Source of the DNA: Scatophagus argus
Lineage: Eukaryota; Chordata; Actinopteri; Scatophagidae
NCBI RefSeq assembly: GCF_020382885.2
Contig: NC_058496.1
Span: forward strand, 600,001 to 664,000
Reading direction: 5' to 3'
DNA: 64,000 nucleotides
The notes below the pieces were generated by a model. It made no database searches and was not told where the DNA came from. It was given only the letters and a program-made list of their open reading frames with translations. Both the position numbers and the translations under genes were made by a program. Every line of letters begins with the position of its first letter. Position 1 is the first letter of the stretch. Below, piece after piece: positions 35,458 to 60,345 of this stretch.

Positions 35458-36615
35458 CGAGGAGGAGGAGGAGGAGGACAGGAGGAGAGGAGGAAGAGGA
35501 GGAGGAGGAGAGGAGGGGAGAGGAGGGGAGAGGAGAGGAGGAGAGAGGAGAGAAGGAGGGGAGGAGAGGAGGGGGGGAGAGGAGGAGGGGAGGAGAGGAG
35601 AGGAGAGGAGGAGGGGAGAGGAGAGGAGAGGAGGAGGAGGAGCAGGAGTGAAGAGAGTGACAACGCTCCTGATAAAAGCTCCAGAGTCAAGATGTGACTA
35701 CGTTGACAAAGCAAAGGACAGGAGGAGAGGAGAGGAGAGGAGGGGAGAGGAGGGGAGAGGGGAGAGGAGAGGAGAGGAGGGGAGAGAGGAGAGGAGAGGA
35801 GGAGGAGGAGAGGAGAGGAGAGGAGGAGGGGAGAGGAGAGGAGGAGAGAGGAGAGAAGGAGGGGAGGAGAGGAGGGGGGGAGAGGAGGAGGGGAGGAGAG
35901 GAGAGGAGAGGAGGAGGGGAGAGGAGAGGAGAGGAGGAGGAGGAGCAGGAGTGAAGAGAGTGACAACGCTCCTGATAAAAGCTCCAGAGTCAAGATGTGA
36001 CTACGTTGACAAAGCAAAGGACAGGAGGAGAGGAGAGGAGAGGAGGGGAGAGGAGGGGAGAGGGGAGAGGAGAGGAGAGGAGGGGAGAGAGGAGAGGAGA
36101 GGAGGAGGAGGAGAGGAGAGGAGAGGAGGAGGGGAGAGGAGAGGAGGAGAGAGGAGAGAAGGAGGGGAGGAGAGGAGGGGGGGAGAGGAGGAGGGGAGGA
36201 GAGGAGAGGAGAGGAGGAGGGGAGAGGAGAGGAGAGGAGGAGGAGGAGCAGGAGTGAAGAGAGTGACAACGCTCCTGATAAAAGCTCCAGAGTCAAGATG
36301 TGACTACGTTGACAAAGCAAAGGACAGGAGGAGAGGAGAGGAGAGGAGGGGAGAGGAGGGGAGAGGGGAGAGGAGAGGAGAGGAGGGGAGAGAGGAGAGG
36401 AGAGGAGGAGGAGGAGAGGAGAGGAGGGGAGGAGGAAGAGGAGGAGGAGGAGAGGAGGGGAGAGGAGAGGAGAGGAGGAGGAGGAGAGGAGAGGAGAGGA
36501 GAGGAGGAGGGGACGAGAGGAGAGAAGGAGGGGAGGAGAGGAGGGGAGAGGAGAGGAGAGGAGAGGAGAGGAGAGAAGGAGGGGAGGAGAGGAGGGGAGA
36601 GGAGGAGGAGGAGGC
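35458..36615. repeat. Purine-strand complex array with 303-bp higher-order tandem units
   Basis: About 1.15 kb is nearly all A/G on the plus strand (GGAGA, GGGGAGAGG and GAGGAGGAG blocks). A unique 75-bp spacer containing GACAACGCTCCTGATAAAAG and GACTACGTTGACAAAGC recurs at 303-bp intervals (GATGTGACTACG at 35691, 35994 and 36297). Neighbouring units look identical. The array ends 0.3 kb beyond the zmiz2 stop codon. The 326-codon frame through it is a repeat artefact. Confidence 0.95.
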
Positions 36616-36922
36616 TGCTCAGCAGTGACACCGTGTGTGTGTGTGTGTGCTCAGAGCAGCAGTTTGGTCTGGAGGTGAGGCTGTGTATCTGGGAATGAAG
36701 GATGAAGCTTCAGTTTGCGAGAATAATAAAAATCAATAAAATGAAGTCACCATCGAGGTCACGGCCACACAAAGACTTCTCGTATTTAAAGGTTGGCTTT
36801 CGTGTGCTCCGCACTGAGCACGCGGCGGCCATGTTGGCGGCCGAGGAGACGGTTTGTATTTTACAGCAAAGTCTTTTCAGTTCTGGAGGTGTGTGTGTGT
36901 GTGTGTATGTGTGTGTCTGTGT

Positions 36923-43228
<6,306 letters not shown>

Positions 43229-45899
43229 GGTGTGAGGGGCTGACTTGTTGGGGTCCAATCAGTCAGACAGACACACTGCTGGAGAGACAGACAGACAGAC
43301 ACACAGACAGACAGATACACAGACAGACAGGCACACAGACAGACAGGCAGACAGACACACAGACAGACAGGCAGAGGATTATGATCTCCATTCAAAGGTG
43401 ATAACAACAACAAAAACTACATTTCCCATGTGCCTCGCTGATTTGTAGTGAAGAGACAAACCATCCGCCTCTTGTTATTCTGTTTGCCAAAGTGAACTGA
43501 AAAAATGCGGCCTTACAGTGAGAATACCCACAATGCCTTGCAGTACAATCGGCTCAGTTCTTAGCTGTTTAGAAAATAAAATCCCTGTAATCATCTGACT
43601 GTCATCTGATCTGAGAAAACTCACTGATTACTCGGATGAGAAAAACTCGAAGCATTAGAGTTAAATCGCGCTGTTTTCACTCTGTGTGCGCACACTTTCT
43701 CTTTAGTTATTTTAAATACGTTGTTTTATCTTTTTCTGTTAGCCACAGCTTGTGTCCTCTTCACACACCTGAACAAGACTTGTGTTCAACACACAGTCGG
43801 CCACTCGTGTGATGAACGTCGAGTCACATGTAGGAACTCAAGGAAAACTTCACAGGAAACTCAATCCAGACGATAGAAATGTTTACCAGAAGTCATAAAA
43901 GACGAGAAAAAAGGCAGAAACATGAGAAAAACTGTGAGCCAACCAACGTCAGCGGCAGAGTGAGTGTTGAACAGTCACCTGCCGACTGTCCAAACAGGTA
44001 AAACAACTGAATCAAAGCATTAACTCGAGCAGCCGGCAGCTTCCTGTAAGGCTGCGGCCGCTCCCAGCCCTCACCTGAAGTCTTCATCTTATCTCAGCAG
44101 CTGATCACACCCGAGTCACGTGACTGACCTGCCGCACCTGCCGTCAGCTCTCGTCACGTTTGGCACAGGCAGGTGAGAGCACAACAACACAACGTCTAAG
44201 CTTTATCACCACAGTCACAGAGAACAGCTCGCATAAACAAGCCGCTAACAAACCAAAGGACTCGGTGACGTCCCGGTCGTTCAGACACTCGTCACGAGCG
44301 ACGCTCCAAACCCGGCGGCCCACAGAAGCCTCGTGTTACCCAGCCAGTGTTACATGTTACTTCTTATGTCAGCTGCGTGAAAACAAACGCTACACAACAA
44401 CATGTCCACTTTTCATCACAGATGACTGATGAGTCCTGCTCTGCTCCCTCCTGAATAAACACCGCTCGGTCCAGAGAAACCAGCAGGACCTCGGCCACAG
44501 TCCAGCTGATCACAACAAGCAGAGCAGGTCAGGGAGCGGACACTCGCCATCATATGCCACTCTTCCATACGCACACAAACACACACTCTGCTGTCTCTGC
44601 GACGCCCACTTAAACTTTCAGCAACAGTTACTCTTTAAAAGCGTCCGCGCTCGCTGCTGTGTCTCTCAGCTCACAGTTACAACTAAACTGAAGGAGCCTC
44701 TTTCAGGTGAACACTGAGGACACCGGCGCGCCTGAACGCACCACGTTTTCATACACCACCTGGATTCACTGCAGAAATGTGATCGGTAGTAAATCTGGCA
44801 GAAAACTGGTCCCACTGGAGCCCATCTAAGTGGGCTCCTGCATCCTGGCCTCATTTTGTGGCCCTGTTGTGTTGTGAGGGGTCAAAATAAAGTTCAGTTT
44901 CATGAAATGTCCACTAAGTAAGTGACACACTGAAAACCTGGGTTCAGGCACAGGAGTCCTGAACCCAGACTGAGACCCACTTTCCTGACCCACTCAGTTC
45001 ACAGCAGGTTTATTACCTGAGCATGAGCAGAGGGTCAGCCTTCACTGAATGAGGAGCGCTTTACCTGAGCACGAGACACACTTTAAACATGTGGATCAAT
45101 GAAACAGACGCTGTTAGGTTCTAAGGGCTGTGCGTCGTTAGAAGACACGTGAAGGACTCAGTGTGAGGAGCACAAAGTGGACTCCGAGCCGAGAACTGGT
45201 TTCACCGTCTGGCCTTCCTGCCCCTCCTCCCGAGCGCCGCGTGCGTGGCACACGCGCACGCGCACCGTAATAATGTAGTGGCCAATAAAAAAGGAAAAAC
45301 CGAGATAATCCGAACCGTGTTGTCCCCGTAGTCCCGTCCTCACGTCCCCGTTAGACCGGAGCAATGAAAACCAACGACAAAATCACAGTGTCAGAGCAGA
45401 CATTTTGAGATTCCTTGTAGTGTTGCAATCAGGTAGAGGCTAATGCTAACAGGCTAACAGACAGCTCTCCGTGTCTATGGGGCTTTTCCTTGCTGTAGTT
45501 GGGTAGCACGGCTGTTAGCGTTAGCATGCTAAAGAGACGACAACAGTCCACTGCGTCTGAACACCCTAAATAATTTACCAAACGCTGTTATTCAAACGTG
45601 AAGACACGAAGGAGTTCTCAAACGTCAGATAACGTGTTAAATTTACCGCGGTTGCTGAAAACACTTTACCCTCTCACAGCTGTTACATAGCTAGCCTACA
45701 TAGCCCAGCGGGCTGTGACAATGGAATGCTACGCGGCTAACAGTTAGCGACCAGCTAGCTTCTTCCTCAAATACAAAACACTCTTCTAATGTTAGTTGAC
45801 ATGTGGATCCACAGTACGCAGCCCGATCTGTATTTTGGCTCCCCACACAGTCCCGTAACTCACAGAGCAGCGTCTATCACACGCCGACACCGCGGGTTC

Positions 45900-46260
45900 T
45901 TCTCAGAGCCGACTTACCTGCTCTTCTTCCCCGGTGTCCGGGCACTGCTCCGGGTCTCCGCAGTCTGAGCTCCTCCGGGCCTCCAAGGCATCCGGCACCG
46001 AGGGCACCCAACGCCAAACACAGTCCACCAGCACAGCCGGGAGAACGAGTTCAGAGACGTCCCCAATTCCCACAAAATGTCCCGATAAAATCCTTCACGG
46101 AGGCCGAGTTTCACCGAGGAGCCCTGGCGTTAACCCCAGCCAGCTAACCGTCCCTGCCGCCCCGGCCTCTGCGTCTGACTATCCGGCTTCAGAAGGCGAC
46201 ACCATCCCCCGCAGCCCCGGGATTATTACAACGGAAGTAAATAAAGAGTAACATGAATTA
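45900..46260 (-). promoter_or_regulatory. zmiz2: zmiz2 5' UTR exon and CpG-rich promoter
   Basis: On the minus strand GGGGAAGAAGAGCAG|GTAAGTCGG is a strong donor at 45918/45917. The exon upstream is GC-rich (CGGTGCCGGATGCC, CGGGGCTGCGGGGG). The coding start exon at 43228 is preceded by a CTCTCCAG acceptor near 43279, so this is the likely first noncoding exon. The intron between (about 2.6 kb) has no other gene. I see no TATA box. The start site is not fixed. Confidence 0.5.
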
Positions 46261-46386
46261 ATGCGGCTCACTAACGAGTGGAGTTTGACGTTAGAGCCGC
46301 CTCCGTGTGCTTCCTCTGCATCGCTGCCGGTGCTGAAAGCCAGCAGGCTGAGGAGAAGAAAACAGCGACCGAAGGCAGAGCTGCTC

Positions 46387-46585
46387 TGAGAGACAGACAG
46401 GGAGGGAGGCAGGGAGACAGACAGGCAGGCAGAGAGACAGACAGGCAGGCAGGGAGACAGACAGGCAGGCAGGGAGACAGACAGGCAGGCAGAGAGACAG
46501 ACAGGCAGGCAGAGAGACAGACAGGCAGGCAGAGAGGCAGGCAGGGAGACAGACAGGCAGGCAGGGAGACAGACAGGCAGACACA
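46387..46585. repeat. GACAGACAGGCAGGCAGGGA tandem array upstream of zmiz2
   Basis: About 200 bp is built of GACAGACAGGCAGGCAG(A/G)GA units at a 20-24-bp period made from GACA/GGCA tetranucleotides. It lies about 150 bp upstream of the presumed zmiz2 first exon. Cys-Leu-Pro frames read from it are artefacts. Confidence 0.9.
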
Positions 46586-46599
46586 AACTGGATTATTTG

Positions 46600-48200
46600 C
46601 AGTGAGCAGGTTAAAGCAGTAAATCAGAAACGAAAAGTCTGATTTGAATCTGCTAAATAAAATAAAGTAGAAGAGCGACATGCGGATGTTGTGTTGTTTA
46701 AGGACTGCAGTTCATAGTCTGATTAGAGATTTTCATGAGAGATTTTTTTAAGAAGCTCGAGACCCAAAAGCCGTTGTTACACTTGGTTCATAAGTGAGCT
46801 GTAGATGAAAGCATTAAACTATTAGCAAAGCAGTTTCTTATGAACACTGAGAGACATCTGGATCTGAGCAGCAAAACGTGAAGACATGCTGACTTTTGGT
46901 CCACAAACTCCACATCCTACATTTCCCATGATGCACCTGGACAGGGTCTTTCATTACAGCCTCCCAGCCTGGGAAACATCTTTCCAACTGCACAACCTTC
47001 AGTTTGTGACACCGACTGTATGTGACACGTGGTCTGACGACGTCGCCGTGACGTCACAGTGAGGTCATTTCTTGAGGTTCGATGAAGCTTGTGTGTGCAG
47101 ACAGACCATCTGCTTGCCTGAAGAGGTGCCTCTGTGACCTGCTGCTTCTGTTTCCATGGCAACAGATGCTCTCTCTCTCTCTCTCTCTCTCTCATACACA
47201 CACACACACACACACACACTGTGACAGGCATTTGATTTGACATCTAACAGACCTCGTGAGTGTGTGAGATGAAAGAGAAGAACAAAATCAGCAAACAGAG
47301 AGATGAGAGGAGGAGGAGGAGGAGGAGGAGAGGAAGGTAACAAAGAGAGACAGAAGGGGAGGGAGGAACACGATTCAAAGATGAGAACAAAGAGATTCAA
47401 CAAGAGATCAGACAAGAACGAAGGATGACAAGGACAGACGAGGGAAACAAGGACACGAGGGAGGAAAAAACTGAAATTTAGGAGGAAAGAAAACAGAAAG
47501 GAGATGATGAGGAAACAGAGAGAGAAGTGAGGGTGAGGAAGAAGGAAGAAAAGGGAAGGAAACAAAGGAAAGCTTTGACGTTCACTAACGTAACGTTCAC
47601 TTACGTACTGTAAGGATAAGACAGAGGATTTTTAACAGGTTGTCCTCTGTGAGGGGGAAGCTACTTTAATTTTACTTTATTTTAAAGTTTATGCTTTTCC
47701 TTTAGTTGTTTTTTACTGGTTTTGTTATCCCGTTTGTGTTGTGTGTCCTTTTGACTTTGTGTAACAATAACAATAGGAGAAATGAAGGGAGAGAAAGAAT
47801 GCACAAAAAAGGCAGAAAGAGAAGAAATGAGGAAGGAGTTAAGGAAGAAGGAAAATGCGTGAAGAGCCGGAGGTCAGAGGTGAAACGTGTTGAGCTGCAG
47901 TTCCTCTAACGTCCACTGGGTGCTGCTGTGCTCCAACACGAGTTCAGTAACACTGAATATGAGTGCTCCTGAGGAAATGACTGCAGTGAATCTGCAGGCT
48001 TGTGTTGTTTGAGCCGGATGTGTCAGGTAGACACTCGCTCAGTGAACTGATCTCAGGTGCGATCGTTGGATGTTTTGGGGCGTTTCTTGTCTCAGTCACT
48101 GGCTGTTTGTTCCACCTCAGTTCCACTCAGGATCAGATTAACTTACTGATGGCCTCTACCGTTCTGTGCTAACATACCAGTGACAGTATGTTAAGATGTA
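46600..48200. other. zmiz2-ogdh intergenic region, left part
   Basis: Mostly simple or purine-rich sequence, including (CT)n next to (CA)n at 47168-47219 and a GAGGAGGAG run near 47308-47330. No gene is supported. Confidence 0.5.
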
Positions 48201-48221
48201 TGACATGGTGCCAAAATACCT

Positions 48222-48652
48222 GGACGCCCCCTGGTGGTTGGCTGCAGTACAGCTCATAAGCTCCTCCCCCTCCATGTTTGCAGGTGGGACATGAGCCAAA
48301 CTGAAAACTCAAAGTACACGTCAGATAAATGTTTCCCAAAGATGGTTTCTGTTTGTTTAGGTAGTTCTTATCACACTGCTTGTTCAAGTGTTCATTTCTC
48401 TGATCAGTTTGATTTTAATTAGCTAATCGATTTTTATAAAAAGAGGCTGAAATGTCATGATTGACAAGCTGAGAGCTGCCCCCGACTGGCTCAGACAGGT
48501 GTGTGGGCGGGAACTCGACACAGAGGCTCCACCTCCTGATCACTACTGCAGACTCCGGCTCCAAATGACATCACCAGAACAAGATGGCAGCACTCATATC
48601 GGGCTTCACTTTGGTACGGCGTGAGGAAGTGGAGAGACGTCAACCATCTTTA
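48222..48652 (+). repeat. Dispersed fish repeat, copy B
   Basis: This is the longer relative of 2028-2350, with the same block order. It holds about 110 bp absent from copy A, including GCCCCCGACTGGCTCAGACA and CAAATGACATCACCAGAACA. It has no coding potential and lies in the zmiz2-ogdh intergenic region. Confidence 0.75.
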
Positions 48653-48659
48653 CACGTGC

Positions 48660-50931
48660 TAATGCGACATACAGCAAGTGATTCTGTAAAACACACAAAG
48701 TACAAAGTAACTAAGTGCTACATGTTACTGTAGGAGTCCAGTCAGTGGTGGGTCTGAAGTGTCTCAGGTTTCTGCTGGGGGAAATCATGACCATGCAGTC
48801 TCAACCACGATGTGAACATGTAAAGCACAAGGTAGTCACTGAGGATTATCACTCAGAAATAAGGCAAAAGCTTAACTCTGATCAGTCCACATCACGAGGC
48901 ATTTCCAGGTGTCTTAATGGAGCGAATAACGACCACAATGTTGTTTTGTATAGAAGAGAACAAAAAAAGACTAAAAAACACGAAGAATCACCAGAAGCTC
49001 TTCAGAACATACAGGATTCTTTATTGAATGAAGCAACACAATGAAAAGAATTTCAATCCCCTATTATGAAAATAAATAAATCATTTTCTTTGTCTCACAG
49101 AAGCCCAAAACAAACACCTGCAGCTGATTTCATCTTCTGTTGTCGTTTATTGTCTGTTTGTTTTCCTGCTGACAAGAGTTCATTCAGCTGCTCGCCGGAC
49201 ACGAGAAAAGAATAAAAAGATGAGACGCTCTGATCCATTTTGGCACGGGAAAAATATGAGAGAGAGACAGACTGAGAGAAAGAGAGACAGACAGAGAGAG
49301 AGACAGAAGCCGACGGGTTAAATTATGATCAGCAGTGCATCTGGTTCATGTCAGGACACCTGGTGGCGCAGATCTCAGCCATTTTACTCCCAAAATATCC
49401 CTTCAAATCTAAGACCAATAAAATCTCAGTGTGCGAGTTAAGCGTTGCCATAGTGACTAATTACAGACTTTCCTTAAAGAGCTATCACACCTGCTGAAAG
49501 GCAAAAAATACCTCCACCTGCCGGCGTGCCTCCAAACCTCAAACATTACGCTTCCCCCAGCTAGCCGGGCTCCCATTCGTTTTCAGTGGAGAGCGCTAAC
49601 AAAGCTAATGATGCTAATGAGCCATTGAAAGAAAAAAAAAAAGAAAACAAAATGTTTCCTGCAACATTTCACATGAAGAAGAGCTGACTGGTGTGTTGGT
49701 GTGTGATGATCCTGTGTGTGTGCGATGATGACAACGTAATAACTGCTGACCTGCTGGAGCGTGTGGACGGAGGAAGGTGTGTGTGGGTGTGTGCGTGTTG
49801 CCTGAAAAGTTTCCGTGTGACTCGACTGTCCAGGCTGCTCAGCAGTTACGATGCTGAGTACTGAAGCAGCACTCGGCATCGTAACTGCAACACCAGACTT
49901 CATTCAAAATGTTGTCAATTTAACACTTTTATTATTCAGCAACCAAAATGTTGTCAGACTGTTTTATAAACGTTTCTGTGTTGGAGTTGAGCCTGACGCT
50001 GCTGTACTGAATGTACTGTTGTGATGACAGCAAACATAGTACTGATACTGCATACTGAGATCTGTGAAACACAATGTCTGTACTGCTGATGAAGTATCAC
50101 AAAGTGTACTCCAGTATACACTACTAACAAATTAGTATGCACAGACTGTACAGTATTTAGTGGTTTTTATCAGTACAAGTGAGACTACATACTGATACCA
50201 TGAAGTACACAGTGTTTGATCAGTCATTAAGTTCACATGAGCTTTAACTACACAGGGCCAAAAGTATGTGGACAGCTGAACTTCACTTGTTTCCACTCCT
50301 CAGATGGTGATGATGACGATGAAGGTGATGATGACGATGAAGGTGATGGCTCACCACCTTCCATTTTATGTAAACAAACAACAACAGGCTGGTTTACTGA
50401 CAGCAAATCCGACTCACCGCAGGAGAATAAATAACTGAACTGATTAACAGTTCATCAAACCAAACCACCAGTTCATTCTGATTTGTGTCACAGTAAGCAG
50501 AATACTTCATGTTTTCTGACATTTTACACACCAAATAACTGAGCTGAGTGAGAGCTGTACTGATGTGCTACTGACAGTACACTACAATAGTACTTAGTAC
50601 ACAGTAAACTGAGTCAAACATTTACGTCTGCTGTCGATCTCCTCAAAATATTTAAGTTTGTTTTTGTGCACTTCTCTACTGAAACTCATGAAATTAACCA
50701 AGTGGTAATCTGTATGTAGTACACACTCATGTACTGTTAACTTAGTAGTACATGACACAGTGTGCAGTATTTGATGGTGTACTGCTTGCTCAACAGTACA
50801 GAGTAGCTGTAGACTCCAGTATGCAGTATTACAGTGTGTGTGTGTGTGTGCAGTCTGAGTGTCACAACTGAATCCAGGAGGGTAGGGGTCAAAGGTCAGA
50901 CAGGTGAGGGTTGATTCCAGGCGTTGCAGGT
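48660..50931. other. ogdh 3' UTR and downstream intergenic sequence
   Basis: TTTATT on the plus strand (AATAAA on the minus strand) near 49928 is the nearest plausible ogdh poly(A) signal, giving a 3' UTR of about 1 kb. A Tc1-like tip (GGCCAAAAGTATGTGGACAG) lies at 50257-50276 and a GATGATGACGATGAAGGT repeat at about 50306-50345. No other gene is seen. Confidence 0.4.
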
Positions 50932-57351
<6,420 letters not shown>

Positions 57352-59899
57352 CTACATGTCCCATGATGCACCACAGCACAAGATAGGACAGGAAGGGATT
57401 AGGGGGGGGGGGGGTTCAAGGAGAAGAAAAGAGGGGAGGAGGTAAGAAAAGGTTAAAGGATGGAGGGAGTGGACACCACAGAGACAAAGACGCCGCAGAC
57501 AAATGAAAACATGCATACATGAGACGCTAACGACAGAACGTGCACATCAACACAATGTGGAGAAGATGCAGAAGCACACAGACAACAAACATGCAGCCAG
57601 AAGCAGAAGAACGGACAGAACAGACAGAACAGACGACAGAGTGAAGGACAGCAGCAGCGATCGGATCAACACAAGCAAAATAAATAAAGAAAAGCAAGAA
57701 GAGATGTCGTTGGTGCCATTAATGGGAGCCATTCAGCAGCTTCACGCAACAGACCTCAGATCAGTGTGGACATATTCTGCCTTTCTCGTCACGTCTGACC
57801 GTCCAGACTGATCCCGGTCAGGATTTCTGACATCAGACTCAAGTGTGAGCTGAAAACTGCGAGTGAACACTCAGCACTGAAGGTAAATCTGTTATGCAGC
57901 ACATAACGGTGGTGGACAAGCAGCCAAACTGGATGCTACACAACAGGCTACTCATGAAAACTCCAAGTGAGCTTTAACATGAGATGATGGCTGCAGGTCA
58001 GTGAACTCTGTCCCTCAGGATGAAGACGTAGCTGCAGATCCGCTGACTGGCTGCAGTTCCATTCAGCTTCCATCTTTAATCAGCACTTTATGAAGGGATG
58101 CTTTCCAGGCATTTCAAGCAGCCAAGAGAAACAGGAAATGACACGAGAAACCATTGAGAGTAAAAGCTCCACGGGTGAACTGAACTTCACAAAAACAATC
58201 AGCAAGAGTTAAAAATCTCTAGTCTGACAAAAGAGCTGTGTTAAGAACAGGCCTGGGGTCAGTGGACTAATGGGTCTACATGGTCACACTGCGAGGAAAA
58301 GATGGAGGACAGAGGAGGTTTGCCTGTACAGCTTAACCTGCAGACGCTTTAATGATCAGGAGGAGTCTGGACGGCAGCAGTGAGACACACTCACATGCTG
58401 TGACTGATCTGTTTGCTTGCGGCCATAAAAATCATTAAAAGCCGAGGCCTTCGGTGAGACCCTGAGGGAGCTTTCAGAGGTGCAGGAAGGTGACAGCTCA
58501 GATGTTGGTCCTACAACATAAATTTACTAATGAATTCATTTATTTCCTGCCGGCGCCTTCATGTAAGCGCTCCTGTTGTCGCATACTGTGGTTACGGAGG
58601 GAAAAGTCATCAAAAAGCTGAAGCTTATTAGGAAACAGTTCAAGCTTGTGCACCAGGGAGCTGCTTACACTGTAAAGAACTAAAACTAAAAGTGTTTTCA
58701 TGGTGTTCTCTCTACTGATGTCATCCAGGTCATCAATCTACATTAAGGAGCCACCTTGTGACTGCGTGACCTCTGCTGACCCCTCGTCACGTCGGGTCTC
58801 CTGGAAGACGAGGCAGAGGGTGAAGCATCGACAAGTCGAGCCTCCTGGTGTCCAGCTTGTGTTAGAAATCAAAAGCTCCACGTAGCAGCGACGTGTTCAT
58901 GACAGCAGCGATGAACATGAGTGACATGTTGGGAGGTAGAGCTGTTCATGGGCATTTAATTGATTATTCTGTCACTTCAAACTGGTTATGGGACAGTTAG
59001 GGGAGGACGTGTGATGGAAGAGAGAGGGAAGACGGAGAGAGAAAGCAGACAGATGTGTTTATGTGTCAGCAAGAGAATACGGTCGACTCCGTCTTATATA
59101 AAATCAAAGCATAAATGCTTCCCGTTACACTCAGCCAACTCTGCCAATCAGAGGGCTGAGCTGGGCAGAATAAGCCAATCAGAGAACTGATACAGTTTAT
59201 AAACCTATGAGCTGAGCAGCAAAGAGGAAACATCACAAACCATCACACGACTGACAGCTAAGCTGGCCAATCGCGAAGCAGCGTCCCTACAGGCAACGGG
59301 CAGACAAATCACCGCTCATCCTCTCTCCTCACTTCCTTTCCTCGCCTCCTCCTCCTCCGGCTGCTCCTCAGAGGGGGGAAGGAAGTGAGGAGAAACCAAA
59401 CAGGACGACACTCTTCTCCTCGTAGCTAAAGCCGTTTCACAAGCAGTTGATGTTCTGATGTTTACCGCGGTCACAGCATCTGCTGTGTTCACGGCCGCAG
59501 CACACAACAAATGCCATTTTCTTTACAAAAATCTGTGTTCCTCATCCTTCAAAGCTTAAAAATTCAACAGCACACAAAGCAACATTTCACCAGACTTTGC
59601 GTCTCAAACAGCCAAGACTCCTGTGGTTTTGTGTTTGATCTTACGGTCACGTTAAAGGGTTTACCTTCTGCACGGTGGCCTGTTGGCACATCTCATGCAT
59701 CATCTGCAGCAGGTTAACAATGTAATGCGATGCTGTTCGGCAAGGTTTTCATTAGCGTCAGGGTTCTCCTCTCTTTTCGTGCTTGCCCTGCACCCATAAA
59801 TGACCATTTTAACCTTTAGTGTTTGCAGCCTGTACACCTGAACAACAGCCTCTGGGTTTATTTATGTGCTCTGTCCCTGTTAAACGAACAGATAAATAA

Positions 59900-60345
59900 A
59901 TAGAAATATGTTTCTGTGGGAATTTGTGCCCATTCATGCAGTAGAGCATTTGTGAGGTCACACACTGATGTTGGACCAAAAGGTCTGGCTCACAATCTCC
60001 GTTCCAGTTCATCCCAAAGGTGTTGGATGGGGTTGAGGTCAGGGCTCTGTGTGGGCCAGTCAAGTTCTTCCACACCAAACTCATCCAACCATGTCTTTAT
60101 GGAGCTTTGCTTTGTGCACTGGGGCACAGTCATGCTGGAATAGAAAAGGGCCTTCAACAAACTGTGGCCACAAAGTTGGAAGCATAGCATTGTCCAAAAT
60201 GTCTTGGTGTGCTGAAGCATTAAGATTTCCCTTCACTGGAAGTCAGGGGCCGAGCCCAAACCCTGGAAACTGCCCCATGAAGAGGGGTGTCTGGATATTT
60301 TTGTCTATGTGTGTATGGTTTCATCCTCCTGAGTCTGACATGTCC
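59900..60345 (-). mobile_element. Decayed Tc1/mariner-like transposase fragment
   Basis: Minus-strand frames give KTWLDEFGVEELDWPTQSPD followed by LNPIQHLWDELERRL, the hallmark C-terminal catalytic region of Tc1 transposases. After a frameshift come ARPFGPTSV and CDLTNALLHEWAQIPTETY. Frameshifts and a stop mean it is inactive. It lies in the presumed ogdh intron. Confidence 0.88.

Noticed and set aside
35648-36628. 326-codon open frame on the plus strand (and 306 codons on the minus strand)
   Set aside because: It is read straight through the purine VNTR. The Glu/Arg/Gly composition and the repeating 101-codon period come from the 303-bp DNA unit, not from a gene.
46179-46681. Cys-Leu-Pro-Val-rich frames on the minus strand
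   Set aside because: They are translations of the GACA/GGCA array.
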